Of a stretch of DNA of 64,000 nucleotides, positions 1-8,276 are shown in pieces. The DNA is taken from positions 62,001-126,000 of the forward strand of contig NZ_FOKP01000018.1 of assembly GCF_900112185.1 (NCBI RefSeq), read 5' to 3'. A program made the translations under genes and the position numbers. The DNA comes from Allobosea sp. CRIB-10 (GTDB lineage Bacteria; Pseudomonadota; Alphaproteobacteria; Rhizobiales; Beijerinckiaceae). The notes beneath the pieces were generated by a model. It searched no databases. It saw nothing but the letters and a program-made list of their open reading frames with translations, and was not told the DNA's origin. How positions within the stretch are numbered: position 1 is the first letter of the stretch; the number at the start of each line of letters is the position of its first letter.

Positions 1-770
1 GGGACCGTGTCCGCGCCGTAGGGAATACGCAGCAGGAAGCGCGGCACCGTCAGGCCGAGATAGCGGGCGTCCTCGCTCTCGCGGAAGGCGTTCCACTTGG
101 CATAGCGCGGCCCCTCGAAGATCGATTCGAGATCCTTGAGGTTGGCGATGTCCTCGTATTTCTCGACGCCGAACATCTGCGGCCCGGCCGAGGCAATGAT
201 CGGCGCATGCGAGATCGCGCCGACGCTCGACATGAACTGCATCAGCTTCACGTCCTGCGGGCCGGCGGAGAACTCGTAATTGGAGATCACCGCGCCATAG
301 GGCTTGCCGCCGAACTGGCCGAACTCGGCCGAGTAGATGTGCTTGTAGAGGCCAGACTTGACGACTTCCGGGCTGTCCTCGAAATCGGCCAGGAGTTCGT
401 CCTTCGAACAGTTGAGCAGCTCGATGCGGATATTCTGGCGGAAATCGGTGCGGTCGACGACGAATTTCAGGCCGCGCCAGGCCGATTCCAGCTTCTGGAA
501 CGACTCGTCGTGCAGGATCTCGTCGAGCTGGGCCGAGAGCTTTCCGTCGATCGCGGCGATCATCTGGTCGATGACGGCGTTGTTGACCTTCTCGTCCTTG
601 CGCGCCGGCAGCATCAGTTCGGAGATGAAGGCGGCGACGCCGCGGCGGGCGACGTCATAGCCCTCGTCGTTCGGCTGGATCTTGGTCTCGCCGAGAATCT
701 GATCGAGCAGCGACAATTCGGTCGTGACGACCGAAGCGTCCTGGGCGACCTCGAGTTGCTGATTGCTCAT
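1..770 (-). CDS. tssC: T6SS contractile sheath large subunit TssC (partial, C-terminus off window)
   Basis: The large sheath subunit of the type VI secretion system polymerises with TssB in the cytoplasm around the Hcp tube and contracts to fire it. About 256 N-terminal residues are visible; the family is near 490-500, so the rest lies beyond the left edge. The start ATG (768-770) gives MSNQQLEVAQD. Family-typical stretches include LDQILGETK near the N-terminus, and FRESEDARYLGLTVPRFLLR near the window edge, which is the best conserved TssC block. It lies 28 nt downstream of tssB in the order A-B-C, as in most T6SS operons. No damage is visible in the part seen. Confidence 0.95.
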   Translation of the reverse strand, partial: MSNQQLEVAQDASVVTTELSLLDQILGETKIQPNDEGYDVARRGVAAFISELMLPARKDEKVNNAVIDQMIAAIDGKLSAQLDEILHDESFQKLESAWRGLKFVVDRTDFRQNIRIELLNCSKDELLADFEDSPEVVKSGLYKHIYSAEFGQFGGKPYGAVISNYEFSAGPQDVKLMQFMSSVGAISHAPIIASAGPQMFGVEKYEDIANLKDLESIFEGPRYAKWNAFRESEDARYLGLTVPRFLLRIPYGADTV

Positions 771-798
771 GGTTGCGGGTCCTGTCGGGCTGACTTGA

Positions 799-1302
799 TC
801 AGGGGGTCTTGCCGTCGGTCGAGCCGGTCAGCTCGCGCAGCAGCTTCTCGCGGGCGGCATCGTCCTCGAGCACGCCCTGGATCGCCTTGCGGAAGGCCGG
901 GACGTTGCCGAGCGGGCCCTTCATCGCGACCAGCGCCTCGCGCAGCTCCATCAGCTTGCGCAATTCCGGCACCTGGCGCGCGACCGAATCCGGCTCGAAA
1001 TCCTTTAGCTTGTTGAAGGAGAGCGAGGCGCGGACATCGGGCGCGTCGGCGGCTTCGTCGAGCTTGTTGGCGACGGCGATGTCGAGCTTGAGCTCATGGC
1101 CCTTCAGCACGTCGTCGAAATTGTCCTTGTTGATGTCGGCAAGTGAGCGCTCTTCCACCGGGCGGTCGTCGGCGCGGCCGGTGAAGTCGCCGACCATCAG
1201 GAGCTTCAGCGGCAGCTCGACCTCTTCCTTCACATTGCCGGTAGCAGGCTTGAACTTGATGTTGACGCGCTCCTTCGGAGCGACCGAGACTTCCTTCGAC
1301 AT
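799..1302 (-). CDS. tssB: T6SS contractile sheath small subunit TssB
   Basis: The small sheath subunit (167 aa, normal length) pairs with TssC. I start at the ATG at 1300-1302 (MSKEVSVAPKERV), where homology begins; the open frame runs 53 codons further upstream but that part overlaps tssA in another frame and looks non-coding. Typical TssB features are the KLLMVGDFTG segment near residue 35, ERSLADINKDNFDDVL near residue 55, and a helical C-terminus carrying LGNVPAFRKAIQ. It lies between tssA (46-nt gap) and tssC, so the three are almost certainly co-transcribed leftwards. Confidence 0.95.
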   Translation of the reverse strand: MSKEVSVAPKERVNIKFKPATGNVKEEVELPLKLLMVGDFTGRADDRPVEERSLADINKDNFDDVLKGHELKLDIAVANKLDEAADAPDVRASLSFNKLKDFEPDSVARQVPELRKLMELREALVAMKGPLGNVPAFRKAIQGVLEDDAAREKLLRELTGSTDGKTP

Positions 1303-1348
1303 GACATGCTCCCCAGCGTGGTGAAACTTGGTCTTCGGATGGAGCCGG

Positions 1349-2986
1349 TCACCGGAACAGGCGCGCGGCGGTGGCAAGGTCGAGCCGGACGAGGCGCTGG
1401 CGCGTCTCGTCGAGGCCGATGCGGCGGCGGTCCTCGGCGACGAGGCGGGCGGCGTCGGCATGGGTGAGCGCCCGGAAGCGCAGTTCCGCCACCTGAGCGG
1501 CGAGCTGCGGCTCCCAGTTCTCGAGGTCGTGCGTCTTGAGCAGGTTCTCGAGATGGTCGAGCAACGGCAGGGCCGCGGCGATCAGACCGGCATCGAGGCA
1601 GAAGCGCGCCTGGGCGATCTGGCGCAGGACGCGATTGCGCCCGCCGATCTCGCCGCGGGTCAGTGCGGCCAAGAGATCGACCGCTTCCGGCGCCTTGCCG
1701 GCGGCGGTCAGCATCCGCGCCTCGCCGAGCGCCCGGTCGAGCCCGTCGGCATCGCCTGAAGCAGTGCCACCTCCGCCGCCACTCTCCTCGATCCAGTCGC
1801 GAGTCGCCGGATCGACGAAAGGCTTGCCGTCGCCGAAGCTGAAATTCATCAGATCGGGGAAGCGCCGGAACAACATGTTCATCGCCCCGCCGACGGCAGC
1901 GGCCGCATCGGCGTGATCCGGGCCCATGCCCTTCAGGATTTCGGCGGTGAGGCGATGGCCCTCGAACCAGAACGGGGCGGTCCAGACCAGCTCGTTCAGC
2001 GCCTTCAACGCATCCTGGTTCTGGCCCGCCTGGCGCTGCGCCTGAACGGCAGCCGCCTCCTCGACCGGCGGCATTGCGCCGGTGCGGCCGCCCTCGTTGG
2101 GCGGCAATTGCCGGATGCGCCACCAGGAGGCGACGCGCGACAAGAGATAGGCGCGCGCATCCGCGCTGCTGCGGCCAATCAGCCCCGCCGAGAGGCTGCG
2201 CAGCGTCTCGGGCAGGGTGTCGATCATCGAGAGGTCGAGCGCCGGCATCGCAGCGGGTGTCGGCGCCGCGGCTGGTGTCGGGGTGGGAGATGCCGGCGCA
2301 GCGGCCGGAGTCGCGATGGGCGCTTCGGCCGCGCGCGTGGCGGCCTGCGCCTCCTGCTCGGCCCGCACGGCAGCTTCCGCCTCGGCGTTTTTGCGCTGCT
2401 GCTCCGCCTCGGCCAAGGCGCGGCGGGCGGCGTCGCGATGCGGTCGCAGCGCACGCACGAGATCGCCGAGCGCGACCTGCTCCTTGCGCAATTTCTCGCC
2501 GGCGAGCGTGTCGATCTCGGTCAGCGCGTCATAGGCGTAGAGCACAGCCGGCCAGTCGCCCTCCGCGGCTTCGCCTTCGCAGAGCGGGGCGGTGCGGCCG
2601 ACCAGCCATTCCAGGGCGCCGACACGAGCCCGCTCGCGGGCGGCTGGCGGCTGCATGGCGTCCCAATGGGCGGCGATCATCCCGCGCAGGATGCCGAGCC
2701 CGACGGCGAGGCCGTGATAGCGCTCCTCGCGGCAGAGCGCATGCGCCAGCCAGGCGCCGACGAGCAGGTCCTTGCCGCGGGTCTCGATCACGGCCGTCGA
2801 CAGCCGCGCGACCTCGCGCCAATTCACCGCGAGCGGGCCATCGGTCTCGAGCTTGCGGACCTCGCTCTCCAGCTCCTCGAATTCGGCCGAGCTGCGCGGC
2901 TCCGAGCCGGCAGGCGCCGCCTCGGACACGGGCGATGCGCCGCTCGCGATCCGCGGATCGAAAAAGATGGAACTGGACTCTGACAT
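1349..2986 (-). CDS. tssA: T6SS baseplate/cap protein TssA (ImpA family)
   Basis: TssA organises baseplate assembly and sheath extension. The 545-residue protein starts at ATG 2984-2986. An ImpA_N domain lies at about residues 25-150 (VNWREVARLSTAVIETRGKD, then a WDAMQPP and EWLVGR pattern). An alanine/proline-rich, partly coiled linker lies at about 195-250. A long C-terminal part (about 255-545) carries the LVWTAPFWFEGHRLTA and FGDGKPFVD blocks typical of long TssA proteins with a C-terminal oligomerisation domain. It is the first gene of the tssABC run, with only 167 nt between it and the upstream phosphatase gene. Assignment to TssA is firm; which TssA subclass is less certain. Confidence 0.9.
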   Translation of the reverse strand: MSESSSIFFDPRIASGASPVSEAAPAGSEPRSSAEFEELESEVRKLETDGPLAVNWREVARLSTAVIETRGKDLLVGAWLAHALCREERYHGLAVGLGILRGMIAAHWDAMQPPAARERARVGALEWLVGRTAPLCEGEAAEGDWPAVLYAYDALTEIDTLAGEKLRKEQVALGDLVRALRPHRDAARRALAEAEQQRKNAEAEAAVRAEQEAQAATRAAEAPIATPAAAPASPTPTPAAAPTPAAMPALDLSMIDTLPETLRSLSAGLIGRSSADARAYLLSRVASWWRIRQLPPNEGGRTGAMPPVEEAAAVQAQRQAGQNQDALKALNELVWTAPFWFEGHRLTAEILKGMGPDHADAAAAVGGAMNMLFRRFPDLMNFSFGDGKPFVDPATRDWIEESGGGGGTASGDADGLDRALGEARMLTAAGKAPEAVDLLAALTRGEIGGRNRVLRQIAQARFCLDAGLIAAALPLLDHLENLLKTHDLENWEPQLAAQVAELRFRALTHADAARLVAEDRRRIGLDETRQRLVRLDLATAARLFR

Positions 2987-3153
2987 CGACGCTCGCAGCG
3001 GCGACCATTGTGTATTTGGCCCCGTTGACGTTGATGACGATCGTTATTGAAGCTTCGATGACTTTGATATGACCGAGCGACTATGGCGTCTGAAACCGAT
3101 CAGCGGGCCGCCACGACTTGCCCAAACGCAGAAAAGACGAAGCCGGCTCAAGA

Positions 3154-4815
3154 TTAGACGGCTTTCATTGCCCATAGCGTGCCGGCATCTTCGACCCGCT
3201 TGATCGTTTCGAGCTCGATCGGCTCCGGCGGACCCTTATAGCGGACGACGAGATAGGTGATGTCGTCATGCTGAGGGGCATCGCCGACGAAACGGCTGAC
3301 GGCGTCGGTGACGTTGGAGACGACGATGTCGAGCGACTGGCGATGGCTCTCGCTCAGCGAGGCGACCAGGCGATCGACGGTGAACTCGCGACCCTCAGTG
3401 TCCATCGCCTCGGAGATGCCGTCGGTATAGAGGAAGAGTGTGTCGCCCTTGTCCAGCCTGAGGCTGCCCTGATCGTAGGAGAAGCCGGGCATGATGCCCA
3501 TGGCGATGCCACCGGTGATGGGCAATTCGGCGACCTCGCCATTCTCGCGCACGATGATTGGCGGATTGTGCCCGCCATTGGCGTAGCTCAGCTCGCCGGT
3601 GCGCAGGTTGAGGATGCCGTAGAAGACCGTGACGAACATATCGAGCGGGTTCTGCTCGCACAGGATCGAATTGGTCTCGGCAAGGCAATCGCCGGCCGAG
3701 CGGCCCTCGCGGGCGCTCGACTGAAACACCGTGCGCGAGATCGCCATGAAGAAGGCCGCCGGCACGCCCTTGCCGGAGACGTCGGCGATGACGAGGCCGA
3801 TCTCGTCCTCGCCGATCACGAAGAAATCGTAGAAATCGCCGCCCAGCTCGCGCGCCGGCCGCATGATCGCCCGGCCGGAATAGCTCGGATGCTTCGGCAT
3901 GCGCTGCGGCAGCATCGCGCCCTGCAAGGAGCGGGCGATGTCGAGCTCGGTCTCCATCCGCTTGTGCTGCTTTTCCAGCAGTTCGTTCTTGGTTTCGAGG
4001 TCGCGTGTGCGCTCGTGGACGAGCCCTTCGAGCTCCTCCTCGCGCCGCTGCACGTCGACCGCCATCTTCTGGAAGACGCGGGCGAGCGAGCCGAGCTCGT
4101 TGCGCTGGCCGGCGACGGCCTCGATCGAGCTCGGCTCGAACTTGCGGCGTTCGACATCGCGCGCCGCGAAGGTCAGCGCCGCGATCGGCATCGCGATCTG
4201 GCGCGCGACCAGGAAGGCGATGACGATCAGGAACGGCACCGCCGCCGCAACCGCGATGGCGACCAGCGTTGTCGTGCGCTGCGTCTCCTCCAGGGCGTTC
4301 AGCTCCTCGTCGGCGAGCCGGTCGAGGAAGGCGGTCAATGTCGACAGAGACTCGCGCATTGCCGCTTCGTTGCGGCCGTCCTCATCGTAGAGCCGGGCCG
4401 CCTTTTCCGCGTCGCCGGCCTTCCAGGATTCGAAGATCTCGGTCGCGACCCGGCGTGACTGGTCGAGCGCGGCGATGAAGGAAGTGACCGCTTCGCGGAC
4501 GCCCTCATTGGTGATCGAGCGGAACACGTCGATACTGGTGTCGGCGAGCTTCTGGTCGATGACGTTGAAGGCGGCGTCGGCCCTGGCGATCTCGTCCTTG
4601 CTGGTACTGGCGCTGATGCCGCGCACGAAGGTCCGGCTCTGCTCGAACAGCACGACCAAGGTCGAGATGTTCTTGTTGACGAGCAGCGCATTGTTGAAGA
4701 TCGAATGGCTGGCGCTCGACATGGCCGCAACGCCGTAGACCGCCGCCGCGGCGACGATCGCCGCAATCAGGATGCCGAGCGCGGCGAGCCCGTAGAGTTT
4801 GCGTTTGACGGTCAT
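3154..4815 (-). CDS. membrane HAMP/SpoIIE-type PP2C serine phosphatase
   Basis: A predicted membrane-bound protein serine/threonine phosphatase (553 aa from ATG 4813-4815; an in-frame start at 4899 would add 28 residues before the first membrane segment and has no better ribosome site). Order: transmembrane helix at about residues 8-32, a helical periplasmic sensor region to about 180, a second helix at about 182-205, HAMP at about 205-260, a coiled coil to about 300, then a SpoIIE/PP2C domain at about 315-545. Metal-binding acidic motifs are visible as GGDFYD (D327), ADVSGKG (D345) and HDDITYLV near the end. It is in line with tssABC. T6SSs are often controlled by threonine phosphorylation, so a role there is plausible, but a separate partner-switching pathway is equally possible. 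Confidence 0.85.
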   Translation of the reverse strand: MTVKRKLYGLAALGILIAAIVAAAAVYGVAAMSSASHSIFNNALLVNKNISTLVVLFEQSRTFVRGISASTSKDEIARADAAFNVIDQKLADTSIDVFRSITNEGVREAVTSFIAALDQSRRVATEIFESWKAGDAEKAARLYDEDGRNEAAMRESLSTLTAFLDRLADEELNALEETQRTTTLVAIAVAAAVPFLIVIAFLVARQIAMPIAALTFAARDVERRKFEPSSIEAVAGQRNELGSLARVFQKMAVDVQRREEELEGLVHERTRDLETKNELLEKQHKRMETELDIARSLQGAMLPQRMPKHPSYSGRAIMRPARELGGDFYDFFVIGEDEIGLVIADVSGKGVPAAFFMAISRTVFQSSAREGRSAGDCLAETNSILCEQNPLDMFVTVFYGILNLRTGELSYANGGHNPPIIVRENGEVAELPITGGIAMGIMPGFSYDQGSLRLDKGDTLFLYTDGISEAMDTEGREFTVDRLVASLSESHRQSLDIVVSNVTDAVSRFVGDAPQHDDITYLVVRYKGPPEPIELETIKRVEDAGTLWAMKAV

Positions 4816-4914
4816 CTTCAACGCTCGGGCCTCATGCCGCTCGCCGGGACGCAGCGAGACGACGCATCGGAGCATGGGCATGTGACAGTTGCGCGCCACC
4901 CGCGAGCGGCCGGG

Positions 4915-5238
4915 CTACTCGACCTCGATCGTCATCCGCATCGAAGGATGGATGGCACAGCGGACATCGACCTTGCCGGCCTTCGGAAAGGCGACCCGGG
5001 TGCTGGCGCCCGGGCGCTGCGCCTTGAGATCGAAGCTGTTCGCAGCGCTCTCGGAGAAGACATTGTGCGTGCCGGTGTCGTCGTTGACGAAGACGACCTC
5101 ATCGCCGGCCTTGATCGTCAGCACGCGCGGATTGAACTGCTGGCCTTTCTGGGTGATCCGGAATTCTGTCGCCTCTGCCAGGGTCGACACGGCACCGGCG
5201 CAAGCCAGCGCGAGAAGGATGACGGGGACGTGCTTCAT
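4915..5238 (-). CDS. periplasmic cupredoxin (plastocyanin-like blue copper protein)
   Basis: A small (107 aa) secreted single-domain cupredoxin, probably an electron carrier. A signal peptide covers about residues 1-23. The type 1 copper ligands are all present: H58 in GTHNV, then C94, H97 and M100 in the CAIHPSM motif. This matches the spacing of amicyanin/plastocyanin-like proteins. The start ATG overlaps the stop of the upstream MauG-like gene (ATGA, 5235-5238), indicating translational coupling. It therefore most likely exchanges electrons with that di-heme protein, as amicyanin-type partners do in methylamine systems, although no methylamine dehydrogenase genes are nearby. Confidence 0.85.
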   Translation of the reverse strand: MKHVPVILLALACAGAVSTLAEATEFRITQKGQQFNPRVLTIKAGDEVVFVNDDTGTHNVFSESAANSFDLKAQRPGASTRVAFPKAGKVDVRCAIHPSMRMTIEVE

Positions 5239-6404
5239 TGGGCCATGGCCTCCGGATCGGCTTGGGTCTGGGCGGATGTCGCGGGGCCCGAGAGCGAGCG
5301 CATGAAGGCGATGAGATCGCTCTTTTCCTGCGCGGCGAGCCCAAGCGGGAACATGTCGGGCGACAGGCTCGGGCGGCGCACGCCACCGCGATCGTAATGT
5401 TCGATCACGGCCTCCAGCGTGGCGATCGAGCCGTCATGCATATAGGGCGCGCGCTCGGCGACGCCGCGCAGGGTCGGCGTCTTGAAGGCGAAGGCGAGGC
5501 TCTCGATCTGCGGCTTGATCCAGCCGCGACCGCGATCGCTGGTGTCTTTCAGGCCGATATCGCGAAAACCCTCGTCGGTGAAACGCCAGCCGGAATGGCA
5601 GGCGACGCAATTGGCCTTGCCGTTGAACAGCTTGAAACCGCGCAATTCCGCCGGCGTCAGCGCCCGCTCATCGCCCTTGACCCAGCGGTCGAAGCGGGTC
5701 GCCGGCGAGCGCAGCGTGTTCATATAGCCGGCCAGCGCGTCGGAGACCGTCTCCGGCGTCGGCCCGACGCCCGCATAGACGCGCTCGAAATCAGCCGAGA
5801 ACTCCGGTGAGAAAGCGAGGCGCTGCACCATCGCATCGAGCGACAGGCCCATGATGTCGGGCGAGGCGATTGGCCCGCTCACCATTCCAGCGAGGGAATC
5901 CTGCCGGCCGTCCCAGAGGAAGGCACTCGCCCAGGCCATGTCGTAGAGTGTCTGCGAGCGCCGCGCCATCGGCCGGCCATTGTCGGCGATCGGCTTGGCC
6001 TTGCGATCGGCCCAGGCGGCATTCGGCAGATGGCAGGTGACGCAGGCGATGCGACGATTGCCGGACAATTCGGTGCTGTGAAAGAGCTTGTGGCCGAGCG
6101 CGACCACCGGCGCGGAGGCGCGTGCGCCATCGGGCAATTCGGCTGGCCGCCGATATTTGGCGCGCAAGCTCGCATGGTCGAGCGGGCGCGCGGCTGCCCT
6201 TGCCTTCTGCTCTGCCTGCTCGCTCGTCAGAGCGCCGCCTTCACCATCGAGGCTCGCCGGGCTCTCGATCAGCGGCTCGATGGTCGAGCAGCCCGCTAGC
6301 AGCACCATCGCGACGCCGGCCAGCAGCCGCCAGCCGCGCAGGCGCGAACAGGGCTCCTCCCTGCCGGGACCCGGTCGCGCCATCGATCTATGCCAGACTG
6401 CCAT
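5235..6404 (-). CDS. MauG/cytochrome c peroxidase-family di-heme lipoprotein
   Basis: A di-heme protein of the bacterial CcP/MauG family (389 aa). It begins with a membrane segment ending in a lipobox (LLAGC, Cys39), so it is probably anchored in the periplasm. Two c-type heme sites are clear: CVTCH at 121-125 and CVACH at 266-270. The family's WDGR motif is at about residues 164-167, and a TPTLRGVAERAPYMHDG block near the C-terminus is typical. Members reduce peroxide or carry out long-range protein oxidation. ATG 6402-6404 overlaps the upstream membrane-protein gene by 17 nt; the next in-frame ATG (6381-6383) would avoid this overlap. The cupredoxin downstream is a likely redox partner. Confidence 0.85.
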   Translation of the reverse strand: MAVWHRSMARPGPGREEPCSRLRGWRLLAGVAMVLLAGCSTIEPLIESPASLDGEGGALTSEQAEQKARAAARPLDHASLRAKYRRPAELPDGARASAPVVALGHKLFHSTELSGNRRIACVTCHLPNAAWADRKAKPIADNGRPMARRSQTLYDMAWASAFLWDGRQDSLAGMVSGPIASPDIMGLSLDAMVQRLAFSPEFSADFERVYAGVGPTPETVSDALAGYMNTLRSPATRFDRWVKGDERALTPAELRGFKLFNGKANCVACHSGWRFTDEGFRDIGLKDTSDRGRGWIKPQIESLAFAFKTPTLRGVAERAPYMHDGSIATLEAVIEHYDRGGVRRPSLSPDMFPLGLAAQEKSDLIAFMRSLSGPATSAQTQADPEAMAQ

Positions 6405-7473
6405 AGGCCAGACCGTGTGCGCCGTAATACATCAGGAAGAAGAGCAGGAGGACGCCGACATAGGTCGCTGCCTGCTCCAGCCCGCCGATACGATAGGAGC
6501 GGATGCCGCTTTGAACCGCGCGGTTGACCAGCGTGTTGCCCTCGATCACGGCGACGCCAAGCGAGGCGATGATCATCAGATGGCCGACGGCGTCGACCTT
6601 GCCGAAGTCGATGATGGCGGCGACGAAGATGCCGAGGAGCATTGCGGCGACCAGGCGCTGGCTGAGCATGCCGAACAGGAGCAGGAAGGCGGCGACGAAC
6701 TCTACGAAACCCGCCAGCATGACATAGATGTGATGGTTGATGCCGAGCGTGATGCGCTCGTGCTGGGCGAGCAGCGGCAGCGTCCACGACGCATAGGCCC
6801 ATTTTTCCACCGACGCCCAGAGCAGGGTCTGCGCCATGGCGGCATAGAGAATCGACAGGGCGTAGGGCTGGAGCCGCGCCAGCCGCAGCGAATGGATGAT
6901 CAGATAGGCGGCGATGCCGAGAAAGAGCGGATAGTCCATCAGATGGAAGCCGCCATATTGCGCGACCGCCAGACTGTAGAGCGCGACGATCCCGAAGCCG
7001 GCGATGAAGACCGTCCGCCACCAGAGCGTGCAGATGGCGAGGAGGAGCTGGAACCAGGAGACGGCCTGGCTCTCGGTCTTCAATTCGGGGGTGAGCAGGA
7101 TGCCGCCGAGCAGCCAGAGGCAGAGCAGGAAGGCGCCGAGGCTGACGCGCATGATGTCGGGGCCCGTGCCCTTCAGGGGCTCGAACAGCGCATCGACGGC
7201 ATCCTCGACCCCTGCGGCACTCATCGCGCGATCGGCCACGAAAACGATCGCGATCAGCAGGATCGACAGCGACAGGGCGATCACGAAAGGGACCGAGAAC
7301 ACGTCCCAGAGCGCGGCGGGCGGAACGGCGACATTATAGGGCGCGAACCATTTGACATGCGCCTGCGCGGTCCCCGTCGATACGCAGAGGGCAGCCGACG
7401 CGACAAGATGCGCGAGCCGGACCCTTCGTCGCCGGAGCCGGGCGCCTATCGCTGGAGGAGAGGATCGCGTCAA
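6388..7473 (-). CDS. polytopic membrane protein with secreted His-first N-terminus, unknown function
   Basis: An integral membrane protein with about eight predicted helices and no family I can name with confidence (faintly DoxX-like). I prefer a TTG start at 7471-7473 (361 aa): an AAGG Shine-Dalgarno lies 7 nt upstream, and the start overlaps the upstream cytochrome stop (TTGA). A GTG at 7515 would overlap by 46 nt. A cleavable signal peptide ends in TAQA, and the mature protein would begin with His (H39, HVKWFAPYN), an arrangement used for copper by CopC-type proteins. A His-His pair (GINHHIYVM) sits in a later membrane region. It is in one operon with a cytochrome c, a MauG-like protein and a cupredoxin. 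Confidence 0.7.
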   Translation of the reverse strand: MTRSSPPAIGARLRRRRVRLAHLVASAALCVSTGTAQAHVKWFAPYNVAVPPAALWDVFSVPFVIALSLSILLIAIVFVADRAMSAAGVEDAVDALFEPLKGTGPDIMRVSLGAFLLCLWLLGGILLTPELKTESQAVSWFQLLLAICTLWWRTVFIAGFGIVALYSLAVAQYGGFHLMDYPLFLGIAAYLIIHSLRLARLQPYALSILYAAMAQTLLWASVEKWAYASWTLPLLAQHERITLGINHHIYVMLAGFVEFVAAFLLLFGMLSQRLVAAMLLGIFVAAIIDFGKVDAVGHLMIIASLGVAVIEGNTLVNRAVQSGIRSYRIGGLEQAATYVGVLLLFFLMYYGAHGLAYGSLA

Positions 7474-8066
7474 AGCCCGGCCTTCGCGGAAACCTGCGCC
7501 TCGGCCGGCGTGCACACGGCCTGGAAGGTCCAGTCGGCACCGGCCCGCCGCTTGAGCTCTTCATCCGGCCACCAGGACATGACATAGGCCAGCACGGAGA
7601 CGATCTCCTGTTCCGACAGGGTGCCGCGGAAGGCCGGCATGGCGATGCGGCCATCGGCCGTGCGCGCTCCGGCCGAGACGCGGAAGAACAGATCGGCGTC
7701 GCTGTGATTGGTCGCGTGGCCGCTCTCGTTCAGCGCCGGTGCCGCCTGCGGATCGCCGCGCCATCCGGCCGCACCGCTGAGAAAGGCGCCGTGGCAGCCC
7801 GCGCAATTGGCGCGATAGAGCGCAAAGCCCGCCTCCCGCTCGGCATGGCTGGCGGGCTGGGCGATGCGGAACTCCGCGGGGCGAAGCCCTTGCCGCAGCA
7901 GCAGCGAGCCGGCTGCGAACAGGCAGACGACGCCTGCGATGACGAAGACCGCAGGCAGCACCGACGAGAAGGCCATAGCACCTGTCGCACACGGCTCGGC
8001 GATCGGAGACGCCTCGGCCTCTCCGTTCAAGCGCGCAGGCGTCTCATCGCCCAGGACCTTCGTCAC
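7470..8066 (-). CDS. membrane-anchored mono-heme cytochrome c
   Basis: The first gene of the leftward redox module. From the GTG at 8064-8066 it is 198 aa; ATG 7974-7976, just before the membrane helix (residues 31-57), would give 168 aa and has an AGG five bases upstream, so the start is uncertain. A class I cytochrome c domain follows the anchor, with the heme site CAGCH (88-92) and a likely methionine ligand in RIAMPAFRG. The C-terminus carries a WWPDEELKRR segment typical of cytochromes that feed oxidases or dehydrogenases. It probably passes electrons between the MauG-like protein/cupredoxin and the respiratory chain. Confidence 0.8.
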   Translation of the reverse strand: MTKVLGDETPARLNGEAEASPIAEPCATGAMAFSSVLPAVFVIAGVVCLFAAGSLLLRQGLRPAEFRIAQPASHAEREAGFALYRANCAGCHGAFLSGAAGWRGDPQAAPALNESGHATNHSDADLFFRVSAGARTADGRIAMPAFRGTLSEQEIVSVLAYVMSWWPDEELKRRAGADWTFQAVCTPAEAQVSAKAGL

Positions 8067-8123
8067 GGACGGTCTCTCGTCAGCGGCCGGGAAATCACCC
8101 CGGCACGTCTAGAGCGGAATTCT

Positions 8124-8145
8124 GACAGTATTGTTTCAATATGTC
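8124..8145. promoter_or_regulatory. imperfect palindrome in the divergent promoter region (8067-8276)
   Basis: The 210-nt gap between the leftward cytochrome gene and the rightward T6SS block is AT-rich near its middle. It holds TATTG-TTT-CAATA at 8129-8141, extended by GACA on the left and TGTC on the right with one unpaired G. That gives nine paired bases per arm, a size fitting a dimeric regulator. No clear -35/-10 pair was found. Confidence 0.45.
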
Positions 8146-8276
8146 GGCTAATTACTTCACTATACGTCTTTTCAAATATAGGCAGATTCAATGCCGCTGC
8201 GTCCTCACAATAACCGGGCCGTCATCGTCCTGTCGTCACCGGCATCGTGTTCTGTCGCCTCGGCTCGGGGGGAGCA

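Noticed and set aside
6088..7587. A 499-codon plus-strand frame across the MauG-like and membrane-protein genes
   Set aside because: The product is rich in Asp/Gln/Arg with no domain; heme motifs and signal peptides are on the minus strand.
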